Shown: positions 56,010 through 64,000 of the stretch, piece by piece
Numbering within the stretch: position 1 is the stretch's first letter
How the letters are laid out: every line of letters starts with the position of its first letter
Source: Turnera subulata
Lineage: Eukaryota; Streptophyta; Magnoliopsida; Malpighiales; Passifloraceae
Direction: 5' to 3'
Assembly (NCBI GenBank): GCA_028386065.3
Contig: JAKUCV010007375.1
Location: forward strand, 6,807 to 70,806
Length of the DNA: 64,000 nucleotides
The notes under the pieces: generated by a model
Seen by the model: the letters and a program-made list of their open reading frames with translations, nothing else
What the model was told of the DNA's origin: nothing
The model's database searches: none
Position numbers and translations under genes: made by a program

Positions 56010-57872
56010 TTAAGAAGTATTGTCGACTTGAACACTGATTTCATCTGATTTTGCATTGCCTTCCTCACTTAGTTCATTTGAATCACGAGAAATATCCTCA
56101 TCCTGGCCTACACCAGCGTTGGCACTGTCAACACCAGTGTCCTGCTTTGCTAGCATCCTAACGCGCTTGCCTTTGATGTACCGATATATCCATTTCGGTG
56201 GTGGATACTTCCTCTTTAGTTTCTTGTACTTGTCTAGCATGCCCATCCTCAGGAAGACATCTCCAACCATGTTAACTATTGAAAGATTTGGTCGGACACC
56301 AAGCTCCTCCATGTCAGCAAATATCTACAAGAGCAACTAAAAAGTCACAAAAGAACAATGAAAGGCAAAAGAATTCCACAATGGCGATGAAAAGGAATAA
56401 TGCTGCATGGATTTGTTCTGAGAGTAATAACTCTAAGTTACTCAAACAGCATCAATCTGGGAAAAGTAGAGCATTGATAGACTGATTGCACATGGTCTGA
56501 AATCACATATCCCAAATATAGTTACGGATTGACTGCAACAGAAAGTGACAACTACAGGAAAGTAGAAGGTAGCCACTGGCAGTAAATTTAACTACAGGAT
56601 GCTAGATAACAATTGGCAGCCAAATTCAATTTCGAGGAATCAGTTGCTCTCTTCTTGCTATTGTTCGATGCATCCCAGCAGATTTTTATGTCTTCCTGAC
56701 TTCAGTATATCACAATCTTACTCTTAGCGAATTGAATTGTCACAATCTGATGAACAGATGGTTAAATGGCAGAGTTAGATAGACCATGGCTCCAATTGCG
56801 AGTTGCATGTATCATGGCTGAGTATTTTTGTAAAATACTAATATCTTCAAGCTCTCAACATAAAATGTTATAACTCACATGAAACAAGTAACTAAATCCA
56901 TACTATTCTATTCAGGAAGCCTAACTAAAAGAAAATGAAGGCTTCACCCACAGAGTACAATAATGCTTATAGAAAATTGAAGAAATTACGGATTTTATAA
57001 GCAGATACGCATGCATAAATACCTCAAGTATCTTGTCATTCATGGCCCTGCTGTAATATATAGAAATCATTTTATCAAAGACATAACGAGGCATCCCTTC
57101 CAAGAAATCTGAGAACAACTTAGTCCATATCTCTTCCACTTCCTCGATCCTTCCATCCTCTGCTAAAGCATTCAACAAGGTCACATATGTCCCCATTGTC
57201 TTCCCTTGCCCTTTGCTTAACATCCACTTTGCCACCTATAGCCAATAATACATTCCTTTTCCGTTCAACTAAGAAAATCACTACCCAGAAACAATTCAAC
57301 TTCTTTCGGGGTTACAGACTTTACAGTACCTGTATCACTCTCTTCCATTCCTTCTGATATTCAAGAGTCTTCAACGCTTTCTTCACCGTAATGAGAGGGA
57401 ACTCCAAATCCCAAGCAATAAACGAATCAAGCGCCCCATACACTTCCTCCTTCACATTTGACAGTCCCTTTACCTGAAAGAACACCAAACAAAACCCCAT
57501 TAAACCCTTTAAAAAGCTTCAATTTTTTTTTTTTCCATGCGAGACCAACCAACAAGCAAACCCATGAAGCACAAGCAAAGAATTCTTACACACTCCACAA
57601 ACTTGTTAGACTTGGAGATGGTCCCGATTTTCCTGTTAGTCTTCCACACTCGTGGGTATCTGGGTCGCGGGCCTTTCGTGGCACATACCTGAAATGAAAC
57701 CACAACAACAACCATCAACAATTATGCTGTAATAAAGTGGCAAGTTAGAGCTTCATTTGACAGCCCACCAGTTCAAGATTCTTACCACTACACTGCTTTT
57801 ACTGTTGCTGGAGTTGTTTAAGGGATTCCATTGTAGCGGAACCAGTGGCAGAGGATATCTTAAACGAAGCAT
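56010..57872 (-). CDS. Small P-class PPR protein, At4g18975-like
   Basis: Five exons (57872-57786, 57688-57590, 57473-57330, 57235-57023, 56324-56010), all joining between codons, give 285 residues, about the size I recall for Arabidopsis At4g18975. The N-terminus is basic and looks like an organelle presequence. Then come [40 protein letters not shown] and PPR-type helices around residues 120-220 ([37 protein letters not shown]). A basic [17 protein letters not shown] segment and a variable acidic tail follow. Few repeats and strong conservation outside them suggest a fixed RNA target or a ribosome-associated role, probably in plastids; that is inference. The start faces the next gene head to head. 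Confidence 0.88.
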
Positions 57873-58275
57873 CTTTAACTGAAACAAGAAACTAAAGTGT
57901 TGTTTCGTTTAGTTGCGTTCTGCTTGTTTTTTTGTGTTTTATTTTTCTGCAACATTTTAATCAACCTTACAACCCAGCCAAGAAGATATTTTCTCTCACA
58001 CAAAAACAAGACAACGGCGCCGTTTTTTGTCCGGGCTGAGGTGGTAACCTTCTTTGCAATTTGATTGGCTATAATGTGATCAGTTGCAGAGATGACAATA
58101 AGTACGGATTTCAGGGAATTGCTACCAGGGGCATAGCCTCATCCAGTTCATCATCTACATTAAAAAAACGAAGATCACCCCTCTCTTTCTCTCTCTACTT
58201 TATTTATTACTACAAAAGCGAAAAAAGCGAGGAGGTAGAGAGCAGCCAAGCCAAGCAAGCAACAGAAGAGAAAAA
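57873..58275. promoter_or_regulatory. Shared 403-bp region between two divergent genes
   Basis: The start codons of the PPR gene (minus) and the plastid split-barrel gene (plus) are only 403 bp apart, so leaders and promoters of both must fit here. The right side carries a pyrimidine-rich CTCTCTTTCTCTCTC stretch (58180-58196). I see no clear TATA box for either gene. Confidence 0.55.
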
Positions 58276-61200
58276 ATGATGCTGATGATTGAAGCTGCCT
58301 CCGCCGTACGATTCCCAGCCGCCGCGAGCTTCTGCTCCTCCTCCTCCTCCGCCGCCGCCGCAGCTACCTCCTCCACCACACCCAACTCCACTTCCTCCTG
58401 GTATTATGAAATGTTTCACTTTTTCGAGCTCAGTACTTACTTAGTATAGTTAGCGTTTTGGAGACTTCAAAAAGAAAGAGGATAATTATAGGAGAAATGA
58501 TTTTTTACTAGACTTACTCCATATAAGAATGACCAAGCTTCCATTTTGATGACACGGAGAATCTCACAGAGCTGCATTGTGTATCCTGAAGCAAGACTGT
58601 TTCTTTACATGTATAATCTACAAGGAAGTAGTTAACAACTGTGGGGTGTTAATGCAGGAACCGATTTCGAAGAGGGAGTGCCGGTTCTTTTCTTCGAAAT
58701 AGCAATAGTCATTTGAAGAGTAGGATTCGAGTCTCCGCTGAGCATTTGGATTCGGCCTCTGATCATTCTCCCAAACAGATTGGTACGTCGCGTTACCATC
58801 CTTTCGAGGAGATTGGTAAGTCGATTTCAGAAAATGATGAAGGAGATGCTATACTTTCAGCTCAAGAAAGAGCAAGGACCATCGTTGAGGTACTATCATC
58901 TCATTTTTGTTCAAAATGAGTTCTTTTTTGCTCCTAATTGTCTGTTTTGTAGGCTTGTGATTGTTTCCTTTTGCGGGTCTATGATTATCTATTTATTATA
59001 ACTATTCTAAATATGGTTTCTGACTTAATTATTTGTGTAGCTAAGCTGCAAATTCAGCTTATGTAACTAGAGATGTGAGGTGGTGTTGCATTCCTAGTGA
59101 TACTTTCTTCTCTTATCTTTTTCTTCCTTTCTGCCACTTAGGCGTGTAATCTTAATAATCAATGGTTCTACTTATTACTCAACCAGTCGGTGGGATTAAC
59201 TTTCCACATCCTATGTCTAACTTCTAGCTGTTGCCCAATCCAGCCAATTTACGAGATTGCTCAGAGAGTTTGTGGGATTAACTTTTGCAATAGTTTATTC
59301 TATTCTATCTACAAGCAATTAGCATCTGAAATTAGCCAATTTTTACTAGTCTTCTAAAAAAGAAATTGTCTTGCATGGATCTAGTGCCAGAGCATTTTAT
59401 ATTGGTTGGAACATCCCTAATGTATGTAGAAAAGTTTTTGAACTTGAAAAAAAGAAACATTTGAATCTGTCATCACAGTGATTCACTGTTGCTATTGTTT
59501 TGTACTATCTAATGCGCCTGTAGTGTGTTATGTTCAGCTGAATAGCAAAGCAACTCTAATACTGGTCGGTGTGTTCGATGACGAAATTCATGAGAATATT
59601 GTCTGGCCTGACTTGCCTTACGTTACTGATGAACATGGAAGTGAGTATTGGAAGTTCATCATAGTCATTTCCGACTTTTTTTTTTTATTTATGTTTTACT
59701 TTGTGAACAAAAGCCCTCATCTTCTGTATACTGCAGATATATATATTCAAGTGAAGAATGATGAAGATATCTTGCGAACCCTTACCTCTGGAAATAACTA
59801 TGTGGTATGTAATTTCATAACAGGTGGACTAATTTGAGTGCCGTATGCACTTGTCAAGTTACCTTCCAGATGAAAAGGAAACCCTTGACAATTACTGAAA
59901 GAAGTCGGCATGTTATAATGTTCTCTGGTTGTTAGACTGTTGGAGAGACAATGAAAAAAAAAACACGTGTTTTTAAAAGAAGTAAAATAGACTTTTCTGA
60001 AGGGTTTTATGTCTTTTGATTGCCATGCAGCAAACCATAATAGGATTTAATGCAATGGAAATGCTTAGTGAAATGGAGTTAATACGTCCAGCAGAAGTTG
60101 ACTTTGGAATTCAGGATATTGATGATATTGAGGATATTGAGGATCTTGAGATTAGCGAAGTTGAAGATAGTGATGATGAAGACAGTGACGATGACGATGA
60201 CGATGAAGATGATGATGATGGAGATTTTGACGATGTGTGATTCTCTTTCTTTGCCATCTTTTCCTGTTGCTTGATATCAGCTGTATATGCTTTCATATTT
60301 TAACCTTTTTGATGTCAACAACTGTGCTTGTTTTTTCAGATTGTATCACTTATTGAAAATCTACAAGAGGAAGAAGACGGTGAAGACTCTCTTGGAGATT
60401 GGGCCAAATTAGATACTATGCGTAATTCTCATCCAGTGTATTTTGCCAAAAAGCTAGCAGAGGTATTAACCCAACATAGTTATCTGATTTGTCGAATCCA
60501 AGAGCATTTTAGTGAAACTGTAAATTCAATGCATGTCCTATCACTCTCAACGACTAGTGAGATTAAATTTATGCAACATTCGGTTTCTATTACGGCATTA
60601 TATGCTTGCCTATGCACCAAAGTTTATTGGTGAAAGATGACTTCTATACTGTTTCTTTTCCTGCTCTTCAGGTGGCTTCGGATGCCCCTGTAGATTGGAT
60701 GGAGCAGCCTCCAGCTGGTTTAGCTATACAAGGGCTTATCAGGCCTGCCTTTACTGAAGAGCACTCTGACATCCACAAGCATATGTTGGAAAACCAGTCT
60801 TCCAAAGCAGATATAAAGGACGTCCGGGGAAATGTGGAAGACAAACTAGAAGATCAAGGCTTGATCAATGGTCACAAAAATGAATCGGGACCATCAGAAG
60901 ATAGTTCATTCTTGGCGAAGAAAGGGAAGAAGGATAAGGTCCCAACGAGTGGGACTTCGTTTTACAAGCTGGAGATGACTAAAATTCAGCTGATTTCAGC
61001 TCTTGGACATAATGTATGTTCTCATCTTATTTTATTTGTGTTTTTATATGCGGTTGGTGCTATCGGTTTACTTTCATTCCAAAACATATATCATGGAGCC
61101 TTTTAGTTCTGTGTAGGATCTTGATGATGACCCCATTTCAATATTGACATAAATTTTAAAACTACTCATTTTGTAACTTTTAAGAACTCGTCAGGGTTGT

Positions 61201-63183
61201 CATATAGGACAGTAAGAGGCGGGTAGTTTTCCTTACAACCTTGCACTTGTTTTCAAAGTCATTTCTAAACTCTTGTTGCTGTTATTACTGCCACGCTATA
61301 AGATTACAGACATTCTGATGATTGAAAGAATTTGCCTGCTGAGTGTTTCTAGTCATCTCATACTCAGTACTTGACATGTCTATTTTTCAGTTCTCAAGGC
61401 ATTTTGCAAAAAAAGATAGGGGTAAATTCAGAACGCTTTGTTGAATATGAGTTGTCATTGTTCATGAATAATTTTGTTTCACATAAAAGTTGGAATTATA
61501 TATTCTTTAGTCTAGTAAACTAGTTTGTCTCAATAGATATCTTCCTATGGATAATACGGAATTAAATATTCTGCTCTCTCTCTCTCTCTCTAAAGGCTTT
61601 GGTTGAAATAGAAGACTTCAGGAAGGCACGACCTGATACTGTCGCACTTTCAGCTGCCAAAATTGTATCTCGCCTGAAAGCTGGTGGAGAAAAGATTACA
61701 CAGGCCTTGAAATCTCTGTGTTGGAGATGCAAGGGTATTCAAGTTGAGGTAATACCAATAACTTTGGCACTGATGCTATTTTGAACACTGCTAGATTGTT
61801 TGGGGAAATACCCATCATTATCTTTCAATTTATTGCCCGTTGAACAATACAATATTATTGATTTGGGTGATGGGTTGTTCAAAATAGCAATGTTGTTCTG
61901 CAGGCTCTTATAACTTTGTGCATACAGGGAGAACTCTTAAAGGAATTTTAGTGGAGCTTTGGGTTCTTAATATTACACGAACCATTCCTCGACTAGGATC
62001 ACAAAATATTACAGGAACCATTATATACTAATCATTTTCCCTACAGCTATTCTCAGGTAACTGTTCAAGCAAACTTAGAGAATAATTAGTTCTGGGTTCT
62101 AAATTTTTGCAGGAGGCAGCAGTTATCAACGTAGATTCTCTTGGTATTGATTTGAGGGTTTGTTCTGGAACGCAAATTCAAACATTGCGATTTGCATTTA
62201 ACTCACGGGTATGTTATCCTTTATTATTATCTTTTACGGAAAATATTTTACCGTACGTATTCCCGAATATAATTTCGGTACCATACTTTAATCAAAACTC
62301 TTTTCAAAATAATTTCATAAAATGACTATAATTATCCAAAATAATAATATTCATAATTTTCTGGAATTTATATTACATGTATATATTTTCCATAATATTT
62401 CCAAATACTTTTCCAAACAATTACAAGAGAAGAAGAAAAAAAAGAAAAGAGAGAAAAAGAGAGAAAAAGAAAAGAGAGAAAAAAAAAGAAAAAGAGAGGA
62501 AAAGAAAAAAAAGAGAAAAAGGAAAAAAAATAATAAAAGAAAATAAAAGAAAAAAAGAAAGAAGAGAAACAGAAAAAAAAGAAAAGAAAAACAGAGAGTG
62601 GGAAAAAGAAATGAAAATCGAAAAAAAGAAAAAAAGAAAGAAAAAGAAATTCGGAAAAAAGAAAAGAAAATACAAGAAAATGAAGGAAAATGAAAAAAAA
62701 AGAAAAGCCGGTCACTGTTCACGTCACCCTCCCACGGTTACTGTGCACGCCTCTCCATGTGGTGTTGGATTTCCTTATCATGTTTCATTTATTCTTGAAA
62801 AGAAATGCAAAAACCTTTCTTGTGGCCTTGTTTCTTCGGCTCTTGGAATATTTTTGAAGTGCCAAGTTTGAACTCATGATTTCTGTGCTTTGAAGATTTT
62901 AGTTAGTTGTGCTGCAGGAGTTTTGTGATAATTTGTTTGTTCCTTGTTGCATGGTTTCGGAGTTCTTTGAAAATTTATTTCCAGTTTCTTTCTGTATAGT
63001 TTTCTGGTTTTTCACTAGGAAGCAGTGTTCCATCATTGCTCCTTTACTCATTGTCTCTCAACTAATTTCCTTTTGCAGGCCACTTCATTACATAGTGCGG
63101 AGAGACAAGTAAATGATTTACTCTTCCCAAGGGTCCACCACAAGGCACCCCAAAAGAAGCATACCCGTCAGAATGAACACTAG
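58276..63183 (+). CDS. Plastid split-barrel/DUF2470 protein, At3g49140-like
   Basis: Ten exons give 516 residues: 58276-58400, 58658-58889, 59538-59640, 59737-59804, 60031-60234, 60340-60462, 60672-61013, 61596-61748, 62113-62208 and 63079-63183. The first 60 residues are rich in Ser and Ala, as in chloroplast transit peptides. Residues 120-195 (VGVFDDEIHENIVWPDLPYV, NIYIQVKNDEDILRTL) look like the first half of an FMN-binding split barrel of the HugZ type. An Asp/Glu run of about 45 residues follows. From about residue 390 (FYKLEMTKIQLISALGHN to VDSLGIDLRVCSG) is a DUF2470-like end. Some relatives bind or degrade haem, but the function of this branch is not known to me. The last intron (62209-63078) holds a purine tract and possible transposon DNA. 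Confidence 0.88.
62425..62707 (+). repeat. Homopurine tract in intron 9
   Basis: About 283 bases are roughly 94% A and G on the transcribed sense strand, made of short GA-rich words without a fixed period. AT-rich DNA lies to the left, and to the right is GGTCACTGTTCACGTCACC, a type of sequence common in plant LTRs. Confidence 0.85.
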
Positions 63184-63853
63184 AATTATTCTAGTACCAT
63201 ATTCCAGCTTAATTCTGAACAGCTTCTTGTACCATTTTATATCAAAATTAACTCTAGAAATTGTAGATGATAATTGTAACATTATATGTCTTCTTATGCA
63301 TTTGCTTTCCGTTGGTAATAATAATAATTGCAATCCCCTTTTTTACCATGTTGCACGACCTTGCTGTGATTCTCAACTGCTTTGCTTCATGTCCTTTCTC
63401 TCTGTTTTTCTTAAAAGAAAAACTTTTAAATTCAAGATCGGGCACATTAGGAGGAAGCTGTTTGAGAGGGTTAACTGTTTAGGCATATGTTAGGGATACA
63501 TTGTAGGAGGTGTTTTCTTAAAAACCATGCCCTGCCTTCACCTTTGAATTCACTTTAAAAGACAAGTTCAGATCTTGACGCCACTACTCCCTTAGTCCCT
63601 TACTAATGGAAGATAATTCCCAACAAACATTGCAAGTATGTTTCACAGATGGGGACGCAGTAGTATCGTACACCAGCATTCCAATAATCAAGAGCTCAAA
63701 ACAGAACATCAACAAATATGCAGGTGTGAAATTTGACTATGCATCCAATACCAAACCAGAATGCACCTTATTGCTACCAGAATGCACCTTATTTCTAGAC
63801 ACTAGCAATTGACATCTAATCCTCAATCAAAGAGTTCTCATCCACACAAACTT
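63184..63853. other. Convergent 3' regions, no further gene
   Basis: This holds the 3' untranslated regions of the split-barrel gene (plus) and SARD4 (minus). Short open frames at 63254-63493 on both strands have no recognisable motif. Confidence 0.5.
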
Positions 63854-64000
63854 CTAAGCAGACTTCATGTAACCCTCGTACACCAATTGAGCAGCAAGTA
63901 TATCCACAACTGCAGAACCAACAGATTTAAACACGGTAATCTCTTCAGAGTTCCTTCTCCCGATATTAACTCCTTCGATTAAGTCCACCAAAAATCCAAC
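63854..64000 (-). CDS. SARD4: SARD4-like ornithine cyclodeaminase/mu-crystallin protein, C-terminal end only
   Basis: The last 48 codons and the stop (TAG at 63854-63856) are inside the window; the rest lies beyond it. The readable end has NIGRRNSEEITVFKSVGSAV and VVDILAAQLVYE, the conserved C-terminus of the ornithine cyclodeaminase/mu-crystallin family (dinucleotide-binding fold). SARD4 reduces piperideine-2-carboxylate to pipecolic acid in plastids during systemic acquired resistance. Position favours SARD4 over other family members, since Arabidopsis SARD4 (At5g52810) lies close to WRKY27 and NDUFA5. Confidence 0.82.
   Translation of the reverse strand, partial: VGFLVDLIEGVNIGRRNSEEITVFKSVGSAVVDILAAQLVYEGYMKSA

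Noticed and set aside
59478..59837. 119-codon frame in the split-barrel gene
   Set aside because: It reads through introns around two short exons (59538-59640 and 59737-59804). The spliced model is supported by GT-AG sites and family sequence.
62351..62871. Lys/Glu-rich and Phe-rich open frames in the purine tract
   Set aside because: They are translations of a GA-rich repeat and its complement and lie in an intron of a well-supported gene.
1..64000. CRISPR array, bacterial operon or organelle DNA
   Set aside because: Introns, nuclear tRNA types and plant transposons throughout. The repeats seen have no fixed repeat-spacer pattern of the CRISPR kind.

Overview
This is nuclear DNA of a flowering plant, most likely a core eudicot. 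Genes carry many short GT-AG introns, intergenic DNA is AT-rich, cytosolic tRNA genes are present, and the transposon types (gypsy and copia LTR elements, an L1-like LINE with RNase H, a Tourist-like MITE) are plant ones. The family cannot be fixed from the sequence alone.

Layout. 1-7577 is a young LTR element on the minus strand. Its outer LTR is cut by the window edge, it has no gag-pol, and it carries two plus-strand (antisense) genes, each with its own TATA box. 7578-13558 is intergenic, with a SAUR auxin-response gene (minus) and a 379-bp MITE. 13559-19574 is a full-length but dead LINE with a 15-bp target-site duplication. 22080-24350 is a PLS-class PPR gene (plus) without a DYW tail. 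25106-25359 holds divergent tRNA-Ala and tRNA-Asp genes. Then follow NDUFA5 of mitochondrial complex I (minus), a second copy of the MITE, a group IIe WRKY factor (minus) and a nine-exon Tic22-like gene (minus). 42759-48934 is a decayed copia element that also carries an antisense gene. Last come ERDJ2/SEC63 (plus), a small P-class PPR gene (minus), a plastid split-barrel/DUF2470 gene (plus) and the 3' end of SARD4 (minus).

PPR, NDUFA5 and WRKY are in the order I recall for Arabidopsis At5g52850-At5g52840-At5g52830, and SARD4 (At5g52810) lies about 30 kb further on with other genes between. The block therefore looks like conserved ancestral eudicot gene order, loosened by transposons.

The most unusual material is in the two LTR elements. 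First, a 227-codon gene lies antisense in both the gypsy-type and the copia-type element. The two copies are 71% identical with no gaps, and most differences in conserved stretches are synonymous. The protein joins an unknown N-terminal domain to the first half of a LINE-type endonuclease domain. Second, the copia element is full of tiny perfect hairpins in which a GAA-ending loop is constant while the arms change together. Both are described as separate findings.

Exon boundaries were read by eye from GT-AG sites, reading frame and family resemblance. All spliced models close in frame. No database search was possible.
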